Shown here piece after piece: positions 16,662 through 24,922 of a stretch of 28,872 nucleotides of DNA. The stretch is from Chrysochromulina parva (Eukaryota > Haptophyta > Prymnesiales > Chrysochromulinaceae): positions 1 through 28,872 of the forward strand of contig PJAB01000361.1 of assembly GCA_002887195.1 (NCBI GenBank). Direction: 5' to 3'. The position numbers and the translations under genes were made by a program. Under the pieces are notes generated by a model. That model had not been told where the DNA came from and made no database searches. It saw only the letters and a program-made list of their open reading frames with translations. Positions within the stretch are counted from its first letter, which is position 1. Each line of letters opens with the position of its first letter.

Positions 16662-19600
16662 ATGTCCTACCCGCACGACCCTAAGGACTACCTGTCGCTG
16701 CTTCAACGGACACTCGTCCTAAAGCGAAGCGACGGCGTGCCTCCGCCCGTCATCGACACGGGCGGGCCAGCATCATCTGACGTCATCGAGGGCCGCTGTC
16801 CACAGGCCCTCAGCGCGAGCATGTCTATGCTTGCTCATCGGATTGGTGAGGGCACCGTGCGTCATCTGCTCAGCCAAACCATGCTATGGCCCCTGCCCAA
16901 CAACTGCGTCTTCCAGTTCAGCGGACCGCCACCTCTACGTACTTCAGCAAAGAGCTCAAACCTGCCAGCGTGTCCGGTTCCAAGGGTGCGCGGTTTGCCG
17001 CCGCCGCCACCGCCCAAAGATGAAGACGAGAGTGGGCACATGGACGTTCCTCACGATATTTCTAGCAACAAGCGCCCTCGTCTTAGCAGCTGGCGGCGGC
17101 GCAAGGCCACGCGACAACGCGCTGCGGCCCAGGCAGCCGCCGAGGCCACAGCCCTCGCCAGGAAAGCTGCCGAGGCCACCGACGACCTCTTGATGGACTC
17201 TCCGGAGCCCGCGCCGATTGCGGTGGCCGTTCCCGTGCCGCCGCTGCCACTGCCGCAGCCACCACCACATCCATTCCCGGAACCCGTGCCCCCGCGTCGC
17301 TGCGCAGTCATCGTACCAACACGACGCCAGATGCGTGTACTCATCCGGTCGCTTGTGCGGCGGCACCGACGCACATCGTACCACAAGTTGCTGTGCGCGC
17401 ACCTCCCGCCCCACCCGCCCGCCGCCGCGGTCTCCGCCGTCACCTGGGCGCACGTCCACAACTTCACATGGGCCGTCGGCGCTGCGGTCATCCCAACCCA
17501 ACTGCTCGGATCGAGTCACAATGTGCGTGCGCTGCTTGCCGCCGCCGCGCGCACGGGCACTTTGGCGTCAGGGGTGCGCGAGCGGCGCGTGAGCCTCCCC
17601 GCGCAGCTCACCGAGCGTTTGCACACGACGGAGCACCCAGCATCCGCAGCTCCGAATGGCGCCCTCGCTGCCCCCGACCGAGGACGGAAGCGCTGTCGTG
17701 GGCGCTGTCGCCCCTCTGTTGAGCACGAGCATCCATCCGTCGTACGAGTGCCAGCGACGAGCAGGGGGAAGGAGAGGAAGCGCAAGCGCTCGGCAGCCGC
17801 GGCGGCGTCTCAGAGCGAGCCTGCCGATCTCGACCGTGATCTCGATCACAAGCGCTCCAAGCTCCACCACTCCGTAACCCCGCTCGCCCAGCCGCTCACG
17901 GCCACAGAAGCCGGGATGCAAGCGCCTACCAAAGCCATGCGCATGCCGCGCGCCTCGCGCCGGTCGCTAGGCATCGCTTTCAAGGGCAGCCGCGGCAAGG
18001 GGGCGCGCCACGCCGCCTGTGCTCGCCGGCGGTTGCGCAGCTTGGGACAGTGGTTGGTCCTCCGTTTACTGCTTCCCAGCCTGCGACGAACGTTCGTCTG
18101 TAAGTCGCCGCAGCGGTACGCTGATGCCCTCTCGTACAGTCCGTGGCCACGAGGCATTTGGCGGCGGGCCTTCCGGCGCGCGTGCCGCAAGGTGCGCCGT
18201 GCCTCACTCTACCCGTTGTCGGCCCCTGAGGCCTTCCGCCTCCTCACGGACCCCGAACGCTCGAGTGGGTGTGCGTCTCTCCAATTGCTACCTAAGGGGC
18301 GGGGCGACTTCCGTACAATCCATAACCTGAGTCGTGCGGTGCGTCTGCCCAAGCGATGGCGCCAGGACGCCAGGGAGGCCGACGGCGCGCCCACGCTCGC
18401 GGCTCGCGGTGCCCTCCATGAGCCAGTGAACACGGCGCTCGCGCACCTGCTGCCTCTGTTGAGCTCGCTGCGCCGCCGGCTGCCCAGTGCGCTCGCCACC
18501 TCCTTGCTGGGCCTGTCGGAGGTGCATGTGCGCTGGCGCCACTTCGTCGCGGAGCGCCGTCACCTGGCACCTGACGCGCTGCTGCGCTTCTCGTCGACGG
18601 ATCTCACCGGCTGCTTCGACACGATCGCTCAGCCGCGACTCTTCCAAGCGATCCAATTTGCGCTCAGGCTGCTGCTCACCACGACTGCAGGACCGCCCGT
18701 CGGGCGAGCGATGGCAGCGGTGCCCGCGACGACGGCGGCGGCGGCGACGGCGACGGGCGGCGCTCTCGTGAGTCGATCGGCAGCGCGTGCGCCGGCGCCG
18801 CCCCCACCCCCTCGTGTGCTCATCCCTCGAAGCTTCCGTGTGTACCGGCCGTCGGCTGGAGGGCTCGTCGCTCGTACGCTCACCGAGGTGTGCGGAGGCC
18901 GGCTCGTCGCCGACCCACTGGCGGCCGCCGCGCGCCTCGCGGCGAGCGGCGCAGCGCACGGCGCGCTCTTCATCGAGGGCGCGACCGTGCGTCCGCAGGC
19001 GTCGCGGCTGGCACTCGCACAGATGCGTGAGCACGTGTTCTGCAACGTGGTGGCGCTCGACGGCCAATTCCTTGTGCAGCGCATGGGGGTGCCCCAAGGC
19101 TCAGTGCTCTCCTCCCTCTTCTGCTCCTTGCATTACGGCGCGTATGAACACGCGATACTCGCACGCTACCTGCCGCATCGCGCGGCCTTGGATAGCGATC
19201 GCCAAGGACCGCTGGGCACGGCGGTGCGGGTACGGGCGGCACCGGCGGCTCCGCCAACGGCCGAGCCGCATGCATTGCAACTGCAACTCAGGCTGATCGA
19301 CGACACTCTGCACGTGCAGACCCTCGACGCGACCCCAACCGCTGCGCACCCCTCGTCGATGCCAGAGCCAGAGCCAGCCAACCTGCTCGCCTCCCTCGAG
19401 CACCAATTGTCCTCCTTCGGCTCTGTCATCAACCCGTCCAAGGGGCGGACCTACCCTGCTACCGCACGCCCCTCCACTGGTGCTACGCTCGCCATGGACG
19501 CCACCGTCGATGCCATCGTCGACACCACCAACGCCGACGCCACAACCAACGCCGGCGCCGACGCCGACGCCGACGATGTGCACGTGCTTCCTCCTGGCAT

Positions 19601-20231
19601 GTGCACCGACGCGCAAGGCCGCCGCTTTTTCCCGTGGTGCGGCTGGCTGATCGACGTGGAGACGTGTGAGGCGCGCCCGTACCTTGGCAAGGCGCGGCTG
19701 CTCGCGGCGCGCGAGCACCGGCCGCGCCGCGGATCGGTCTCGCTCGCGCGTTGGCTCGCACTTGCATGCAAGGGGCTCAAGCCGAAACTCCATCGTGCGT
19801 TTGTCGACCCACAGCTCAACTCGGGACTAGTGGTGCGACGGAACATCTTCCACGCCTTTCTGCACGCGCTGCTATCCTCGCACCTCAGCCAGCAGGACGC
19901 GGCGCCCGACGCCCTTGCGCGCGCCCTCGAGGCATGCGTGCTCTACGGCAGCCGCGTCGCGCGCACGCACCAGCGGCGCGCCGTACAGTTGGCGCCACAC
20001 GGGCGCTGTGCGTCGACGCTGCTCGCGGGGTGTGAGGTCGAGTACCTGGGCTGGGCCGCCGTGAGCGTCATCTGCCAGCACCGGCCGGCGACGCTCGGCG
20101 CTCCGGCGCTCCGGCGACGGATACGACGGCTTCTTACCCTCGCTGAGCAGCGCTGCGTGCAGCTGGCCGAGCCGTGCATGCCTCTGCTTGCCGCAGCGTG
20201 CGACGCCCAGGGGCTCATCCGGCTGGGGTGA
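16662..20231 (+). CDS. TERT: Telomerase reverse transcriptase, apparently intronless
   Basis: One 1189-residue frame. Residues about 7-92 match part of the TEN/GQ region (DPKDYLSLLQRTLV, then VRHLLSQ...NCVFQFSGPP). A Pro/Ala-rich linker with NLS-like KRPRLSSWRRRK follows. The RNA-binding domain has CP-like SYHKLLCAHLP (239-249) and QFP-like VHNFTW...LLGSSHN (265-287), then a basic ~130-residue insertion (KERKRKRS) before the T region (LGQWLVLRLLLPSLRRTFVC). RT motifs: 1/2 LLPKGRGDFRTIHNL, A STDLTGCFDT (D647), B' QRMGVPQGSVLSSLFCSLHYG, C RLIDD (D880, D881), D, E FFPWCGWLIDVET (989-1001). The IFD between A and B' is expanded. A full CTE runs to the stop. All three catalytic Asp are present, so the enzyme should be active: it adds telomeric repeats using an RNA template in the nucleus. 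The TEN part is shorter than usual, so an upstream exon is possible. Confidence 0.97.
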   Translation: MSYPHDPKDYLSLLQRTLVLKRSDGVPPPVIDTGGPASSDVIEGRCPQALSASMSMLAHRIGEGTVRHLLSQTMLWPLPNNCVFQFSGPPPLRTSAKSSNLPACPVPRVRGLPPPPPPKDEDESGHMDVPHDISSNKRPRLSSWRRRKATRQRAAAQAAAEATALARKAAEATDDLLMDSPEPAPIAVAVPVPPLPLPQPPPHPFPEPVPPRRCAVIVPTRRQMRVLIRSLVRRHRRTSYHKLLCAHLPPHPPAAAVSAVTWAHVHNFTWAVGAAVIPTQLLGSSHNVRALLAAAARTGTLASGVRERRVSLPAQLTERLHTTEHPASAAPNGALAAPDRGRKRCRGRCRPSVEHEHPSVVRVPATSRGKERKRKRSAAAAASQSEPADLDRDLDHKRSKLHHSVTPLAQPLTATEAGMQAPTKAMRMPRASRRSLGIAFKGSRGKGARHAACARRRLRSLGQWLVLRLLLPSLRRTFVCKSPQRYADALSYSPWPRGIWRRAFRRACRKVRRASLYPLSAPEAFRLLTDPERSSGCASLQLLPKGRGDFRTIHNLSRAVRLPKRWRQDAREADGAPTLAARGALHEPVNTALAHLLPLLSSLRRRLPSALATSLLGLSEVHVRWRHFVAERRHLAPDALLRFSSTDLTGCFDTIAQPRLFQAIQFALRLLLTTTAGPPVGRAMAAVPATTAAAATATGGALVSRSAARAPAPPPPPRVLIPRSFRVYRPSAGGLVARTLTEVCGGRLVADPLAAAARLAASGAAHGALFIEGATVRPQASRLALAQMREHVFCNVVALDGQFLVQRMGVPQGSVLSSLFCSLHYGAYEHAILARYLPHRAALDSDRQGPLGTAVRVRAAPAAPPTAEPHALQLQLRLIDDTLHVQTLDATPTAAHPSSMPEPEPANLLASLEHQLSSFGSVINPSKGRTYPATARPSTGATLAMDATVDAIVDTTNADATTNAGADADADDVHVLPPGMCTDAQGRRFFPWCGWLIDVETCEARPYLGKARLLAAREHRPRRGSVSLARWLALACKGLKPKLHRAFVDPQLNSGLVVRRNIFHAFLHALLSSHLSQQDAAPDALARALEACVLYGSRVARTHQRRAVQLAPHGRCASTLLAGCEVEYLGWAAVSVICQHRPATLGAPALRRRIRRLLTLAEQRCVQLAEPCMPLLAAACDAQGLIRLG

Positions 20232-20379
20232 GCGGCTGGCAGGCAAAAGCGCCTTTCCCTCCAATCTCCGTGAGTTTCTGTTCACGTGAAAAGTGCGTTA
20301 CCCAGGTCGGTGGTTACGCTTTCACGTTTTTCCCCACAGAAGCGTCCTTTCCCAGGGCTTACGTCGTCGCCTTGCAAAA
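20232..20379 (+). promoter_or_regulatory. Short TERT-RPL30 intergenic / RPL30 leader
   Basis: Only 148 bp separate the TERT stop from the RPL30 ATG, so TERT 3' end formation and RPL30 initiation must share it. It is pyrimidine-rich (CCTTTCCCTCC, TTTTTCCCC, CCTTTCCC), reminiscent of TOP-type ribosomal-protein leaders. A potential 5' UTR intron is visible: donor GTGCGT at 20293 and acceptor TTTTCCCCACAG ending at 20339 (47 nt). Neither is proven by sequence alone. Confidence 0.35.
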
Positions 20380-21216
20380 ATGCCGCCCAAGAAGGAGGCC
20401 GCCCCTGCTCCGGCTGAGGCCCCCAAGGCCGAAAAGGCACGCTCACGCGCACCGAAGCTCCCTGCAGCCTGATACCGTGTGCCTGCATGCGCTGACCATA
20501 CCGTGTCGCGCTCTCGCGCTCGCAGAAGGTGAAGAAGGCAGGCATGGACTCGGTGAACGCCAAGCTTGGCCTCGTCATGAAGTCGGGCAAGGCACTGCTG
20601 GGCTACAAGAGCACACTGAAATCGCTGCGCAACGGCAAATGTGCGCAGCATTACCCTCGGACGCCGCGCAACGCACGCACGCGCACTCAGCTCGCTCGGA
20701 TAGTTGCCAGGCTGGTTCAGAGGCGGAGACGCAGTCGGGACAGACCCTCCATTGCAAGCAGCTGTGATCATGATTGCAGCCAAGCCAGAGAAGGGCTGCT
20801 GGCACGAGCGGGAGGCGGCGGGGGTCGGCAGCAGGACAGGCATGAAGACGGTGGAAGTTGCGCATGCGCAGACAGGCAGCAATCGGCGTTGCACGCGCCT
20901 GCACCTGCTCGTTCGGGCGCTTCCCGAGCGAGTTTGCCCTTCGTGGCCCGAGTTGTTACCTGACACGCCCTGCCTCCCCTTGTCTCTCGTGCGCTCTGCA
21001 GCCAAGCTCATCCTCATCTCCAACAACTGCCCGCCGCTGCGCAAGTCTGAGATTGAGTACTATGCAATGCTTGCGAAGACTGCTGTGCACCACTACAGCG
21101 GCAACAACATCACCCTCGGCACTGCGTGCGGAAAGCTGTTCCGCACCTCGGTGCTGTCGATCACCGACACTGGTGACTCCGACATCATGCAGGCGATCCC
21201 CGAGCAGGCCGCTTAA
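20380..21216 (+). CDS. RPL30: 60S ribosomal protein L30 (eL30), three exons
   Basis: Exons 20380-20436, 20526-20640 and 21002-21216 join to 128 residues, slightly longer than the usual ~110-115 because of an Ala/Pro/Lys N-terminal extension ([19 protein letters not shown]). The core is unmistakable eL30: [20 protein letters not shown], then [19 protein letters not shown], then [16 protein letters not shown] and [10 protein letters not shown], ending [14 protein letters not shown]. It belongs to the L7Ae/L30e RNA-binding fold and sits in the large subunit. Exon 2 to 3 gives NGKSKLILI, matching the yeast form. The first intron needs a GC donor because no GT occurs before the next stop. Extended N-termini of this type are common in algal ribosomal proteins. 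Confidence 0.97.
20437..20525 (+). other. GC-AG intron 1 of RPL30 (89 nt)
   Basis: Exon 1 ends GAAAAG and the intron begins GCACGC; the acceptor is GCGCTCTCGCGCTCGCAG. Reading through exon 1 reaches a stop (TGA at 20470) with no GT dinucleotide before it, so a GC or other non-GT donor is required if ATG 20380 is the start. Both sides are phase 0. Confidence 0.8.
20641..21001 (+). other. GT-AG intron 2 of RPL30 (361 nt)
   Basis: Donor GTGCGCAG follows GGCAAAT, and the acceptor is GTGCGCTCTGCAG. Splicing makes a Ser codon (T plus CC) and the conserved GKSKLILI junction. It is the longest intron here. I looked for an intron-hosted snoRNA and found no convincing paired boxes. Confidence 0.93.
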
Positions 21217-21453
21217 AGCGGCTCTGCGCCGCAGAGGACCTTTCCCCTTAGCCAGGTCTCCCTTTGTACGACTCGTCCGCTGTGTTGTCAGCAAATCTCG
21301 CTACACATTTTTCTTTGTTTCGTTGCTTCACGTAACTTTATGAGCATGCCCTCAGCATGAAAAGGGGCATTCAAGGCTCGTTATCCTCGAGAACGTGAAC
21401 GTGAACGGCTCACCGCCATCGTGATTGCGGTGGTAATCGGCGTGAGGTAGAGA

Positions 21454-24400
21454 ATGCCGGAGGCTGAGAGCATTGGCGCACGCCTCCTTGACGCGGACGC
21501 GATTCAACCTGGTAAGGCGCCTCACTTCCGGGCCGCGAACAACTCCTCGCTCTCGACTACCGTCTCCAATGGATCCGCACGCAGCGTCGCGAGAATTGGA
21601 AGGCTCTTTAGGCGAAACAAGTCTGGAAAGGACACCAGGCCTGAGGAAACGGAGTCGGGTGGCGCCTTCAACGCCGCAGAGCGCGAGTATGACCCGTCAT
21701 TGTTCGGCGAGATCCGCGACAGCTGGGTGCGCCGGCACATGGTGGCGCGCGAAGCCGACTACACTGTGCGCAAGCCGCTCAGCGTGCGAGTGTTCACATG
21801 GAATGTCGCTGGCAAAAAGCCACCGTCCGATTTGGAGCGGACGATCCAGGTCCACCTCAAGCCGCTCATCTCCGACTGCTCCGTCTTTGCATTTGGGCTG
21901 CAGGAGGCGGTGAAGCTGAACGCCGAAAACGTGGGCAAGGGCAACGACGGCCCGCTCGAGGGTAGCGCGATCCTGTGGGAAAGTGCGCTCAGCTCTGCGC
22001 TGCGTTCGGTGACGTATGACGGAGCCTTCCGTCAGCTCGTCTGCCGCCAGATGATGGGCATTGTGCTGCTCGTGTACGTGCGCGAAGAGCTCGCATCGGC
22101 GTGCGGCACGCCGCGCGTGTGCGCCGTGGGCACCGGCCTGCTCGGCCTGGTGGGCAACAAGGGCGCCGTGGCGGCGAGCCTGCGTATCCACTCGAGCAAC
22201 GTGTGCTTCGTGTGCGCGCACATGGCCTCGGGCTCGAACGCGACCGAGGCACGCAACCTCGAGTACGCCCAGCTGCTCCTGCGCCTGAGCTTCCCACAGC
22301 CCCTCGACAGCGCAGCGACCCTCGACCGGACCTTGAGCCGGCTGCCCCACGGGGGCAGCGGCGGCAGCAGCGGCAGCGGCGGCGGCGGCGGCGGCGGCGG
22401 CTCGGACGGTAGTTCACAGACGAGCAGTACGATGCGCAGCGGCGGCGGCTCGGACCCGCCCGAATCGTCCGAATCGCCCCTGCCGGAGACTGTCCTCGAG
22501 CATCATCTAGTTGTGTGGTTCGGCGACCTCAACTATCGGCTGAACCTTGCCGGGGACATGGCGCGCACTCTCGCCGAGAGGGGCGACTACGAGGTCTTAC
22601 ACGCCCACGACCAGCTCGGCCAGGCGCAGCGCGACGAGAAAGCGTTCAACGACGGCTTTGAGGAGGCACCCCTCACCTTCGCGCCCACGTACAAGTACGA
22701 CGTCGGCACCGACTCCTTCGACTCGTCGGAGAAACGCCGGCCACCCGCGTGGTGCGACCGCGTGCTCTGGCGTGAAGGAGACAAGGGCGCGCGCGTGAGC
22801 TGCTCGGAGTACGTGCGGCATGATGAGCGCACCTCTGACCATCGGCCCGTCTCGGCGCGGCTGGCGTGGCACGTCGCCGTGCAGGATGTGTCCGCTCGAG
22901 AACGTGTACGCTCGGAGATTACACGCTCGCTCGACGCGTGGGAAAACTCCTGCGTGCCCACGGTGGCGCTGGACATGACCGAGTTTGAGTTTGGGAAGCT
23001 CGCGTACGGCATCCCGACGCGACGCAAGATGACGCTCACGAATGCGGGGCAGACCGCCCTCAAGTTCTCCTTCGAGCCGCTGCCGGACCATTCGCACCAT
23101 CGACCTGAATGGCTCGATCTGCACCCCGCCTCCAACCTGCTCATGCCGGGCGAGGTGTGCCACGTGCAGCTGACGGCACTCGTCGAGACGCCGTACGCGG
23201 CCGAGCTGAACAGGGAAGCGACAGGCGCTGTCGCCGCAGAGAGCCCCGGCACAGTCGCTCTCGAGAGTATCCTGCTGCTACGGCTCCAAAACGGGCGTGA
23301 TTACTACGTGACGGTGGGCGCGAGCTGGCAGGCAACGTGCCTCGGGCGCCGCCTGCTCGACCGTACTGCCGTCGGCGCGCCCATTCGGCCCCCACGGTAC
23401 CCTGACGCTGCGCGCGCGCCCGAGGCGGCGGCACACGGCGGCGCGATGCCGCATGAGCTCAGCGTCTTGCTCGAAGTCCTCGATGCTGAGGTGCGGCGCG
23501 CGACGGAGGCGGCCGCGGCGGCGGACGCCGCAGCTGCCACAGCAACTTCGGATGCCTCTGCGGCTGCGGCCGCGCCCTTGCTGGAGACTTCGGAGGATAC
23601 ACATCAGCATGCGAGGGCTGCGGCTGCGGCCTCGGCAGCCGCGGCCTCGGCGGCCACGGCGGCCGCGGCCTCGATGGCCGCGGCCGGCGCGTGCACACAA
23701 CTGGCCGCGCTGTTCTACACTGAGCCGTCAGACGAGGCGGCGTGTGCGGCGGTAGTCGCCGCGCTCGATGAGGGCGGCGCACTGCCGGCGGTGCCCCTGG
23801 CATGCCACGGCGCCACTCTCATCAGGTGGTGCAACGCGTTGGCCGAATCGGTGATCATGCCACAGCTCCTCGAGGCCGCGGAGAAGGCAGCAGGCTCCAG
23901 GGCGGCAGCGTTCGCCCTGGTCGAGCAACTGCCGCCAGAGCACTACAGCGTCTTCGAGGCCATCGTCCTCTTTCTACGGCGGCTGCTGCGCGCGCACGCT
24001 GCCGCCGCCGCCGCCGCCGCCGCTGCCGCTGCCGCTGCCGCTGCCACCGTCGTGTGCAGGGGCTCCGCTCCACCAGTACCGCCGCCAACACCGCCAACTG
24101 TTCCCGCGACGCCAGCCTCCGGCATGCCCGAGGCCCTGCGGCCTGCCGCCGCAGCAGCACTCGAGGGCCAGGAATACTTGCCTGACCGGCTGCTAAGCCA
24201 AAACGGTACGGGCGCCGAAGCCAACCAGCAAGGGGGCTTCGCTGTCGCGTCGATCAACGCCCAGCTCGACTCGCGTGTGGCGTCGCTCTTCGGAGAAGCC
24301 ATGATGCGGCAACCGAAGCTGCCCGTCAAGCCAGGCGAGCGTGGCAACTCCGCGCGAGGATCGACACGCACGAGCAAGCAGCCTCTCATCTATCTCATCG

Positions 24401-24534
24401 GCGCACAGTGGTGGAAGGCCGCCTTCCTCGGCCACTTTCTCGATGAATTCGAAGTAGCTGATCAAACGCTGCCGTGGACCGAACGCGCCAGGCTTGACGC
24501 TAGGCTCGCGGCCCAGCGAGTGTGGCGCGGGTGA
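21454..24534 (+). CDS. OCRL/INPP5B-type inositol polyphosphate 5-phosphatase
   Basis: A single 1026-residue frame. The 5-phosphatase domain (about 108-475) has FTWNVAGKKPP, FGLQEAV with the metal ligand E151, TGLLGLVGNKGAVAASL, CAHMASGSN, WFGDLNYRLN (355-364), PPAWCDRVLW (430-439) and SDHRPV (461-466). All signature catalytic motifs are intact. An ASH-like beta-sandwich follows (about 500-635, TLTNAGQTALKFSF and LMPGEVCHVQL). The C-terminus is RhoGAP-like (about 740-1020): ALFYTEPSDE, QLPPEHYSVFEAIVLFLRRLL, SRVASLFGEAMMR. The arginine-finger position is Tyr (Y755), so it should be GAP-dead, as OCRL is. The family removes the 5-phosphate of PI(4,5)P2 or PI(3,4,5)P3 on endosomal, Golgi or ciliary membranes. 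Insertions: Gly/Ser (about 300-333) inside the catalytic domain, an Ala-rich linker (about 660-745) and a 16-Ala run (849-864) inside the RhoGAP region. Confidence 0.95.
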   Translation: MPEAESIGARLLDADAIQPGKAPHFRAANNSSLSTTVSNGSARSVARIGRLFRRNKSGKDTRPEETESGGAFNAAEREYDPSLFGEIRDSWVRRHMVAREADYTVRKPLSVRVFTWNVAGKKPPSDLERTIQVHLKPLISDCSVFAFGLQEAVKLNAENVGKGNDGPLEGSAILWESALSSALRSVTYDGAFRQLVCRQMMGIVLLVYVREELASACGTPRVCAVGTGLLGLVGNKGAVAASLRIHSSNVCFVCAHMASGSNATEARNLEYAQLLLRLSFPQPLDSAATLDRTLSRLPHGGSGGSSGSGGGGGGGGSDGSSQTSSTMRSGGGSDPPESSESPLPETVLEHHLVVWFGDLNYRLNLAGDMARTLAERGDYEVLHAHDQLGQAQRDEKAFNDGFEEAPLTFAPTYKYDVGTDSFDSSEKRRPPAWCDRVLWREGDKGARVSCSEYVRHDERTSDHRPVSARLAWHVAVQDVSARERVRSEITRSLDAWENSCVPTVALDMTEFEFGKLAYGIPTRRKMTLTNAGQTALKFSFEPLPDHSHHRPEWLDLHPASNLLMPGEVCHVQLTALVETPYAAELNREATGAVAAESPGTVALESILLLRLQNGRDYYVTVGASWQATCLGRRLLDRTAVGAPIRPPRYPDAARAPEAAAHGGAMPHELSVLLEVLDAEVRRATEAAAAADAAAATATSDASAAAAAPLLETSEDTHQHARAAAAASAAAASAATAAAASMAAAGACTQLAALFYTEPSDEAACAAVVAALDEGGALPAVPLACHGATLIRWCNALAESVIMPQLLEAAEKAAGSRAAAFALVEQLPPEHYSVFEAIVLFLRRLLRAHAAAAAAAAAAAAAAAATVVCRGSAPPVPPPTPPTVPATPASGMPEALRPAAAAALEGQEYLPDRLLSQNGTGAEANQQGGFAVASINAQLDSRVASLFGEAMMRQPKLPVKPGERGNSARGSTRTSKQPLIYLIGAQWWKAAFLGHFLDEFEVADQTLPWTERARLDARLAAQRVWRG
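22350..22403 (+). repeat. GGC-rich trinucleotide tract (Gly/Ser insert)
   Basis: Runs of GGC and AGC codons encode a Gly/Ser linker between the CAHMASG and WFGDLNYR motifs of the 5-phosphatase. In frame; probably a surface loop. Confidence 0.85.
23998..24045 (+). repeat. GCC/GCT trinucleotide tract (16-Ala run)
   Basis: Sixteen consecutive Ala codons, eight GCC-rich then alternating GCT/GCC, inside the RhoGAP-like region of the 5-phosphatase. The mixed codons should reduce slippage compared with a pure repeat. Confidence 0.92.
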
Positions 24535-24922
24535 AACTCATGGGACATAGCTCTTAGCTTCAATGTAGGAATTCCTATCAAATTTAGCACTATGTCCGGT
24601 CGGGTTCCAGGATAAGCGATCCAGCCGGCGGGCTCTTCGCTCAGGCCTCAGCGGCTTGGCCAGTAGAGCCGGTTGTTGTATCCGCAGATTCCGAGAACCA
24701 ACCGATAGCGTGCTAGCGTAGCGTAGCGTGAAGCGTCCCATGTCGTGTTCTTACGTACTTACTAGGTGGTAAACAATTTGATGTTCACGTCAGTTTACCA
24801 GCGCGTATTCCGGGATCGGTTTCAGAACGCGCCCAGCGCACGCACTCGTGAGAGGCACGCGCGCGCGCCTCGCGTGCGCCGCTCTCCTCGTCCCGCATCA
24901 GGGGCCGACGACCGTGGGCTAC
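24535..24922. other. Intergenic region upstream of the multi-EF-hand gene
   Basis: No gene is recognised. It includes a short tandem TAGCG motif at about 24713-24730 and an AT-rich patch at 24557-24590. In the frame of the downstream gene, stops occur at 24770 and 24779, so coding cannot extend above that without splicing, and the first following ATG is 24923. Confidence 0.4.

Noticed and set aside
16662..20231. Retrotransposon or Penelope-like reverse transcriptase
   Set aside because: There is no endonuclease, LTR or terminal repeat. The TEN/GQ remnant, QFP and T regions and the FPWCG motif E are TERT-specific.
20641..21001. snoRNA hosted in RPL30 intron 2
   Set aside because: One near-box-C (GTGATCA) and a distant CTGA are present, but spacing is about 200 nt with no C'/D' pair or closing stem; H/ACA features are also unconvincing.
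20322..21044. 240-codon minus-strand frame
   Set aside because: It is antisense to RPL30 exons and introns, which are fixed by strong protein conservation.
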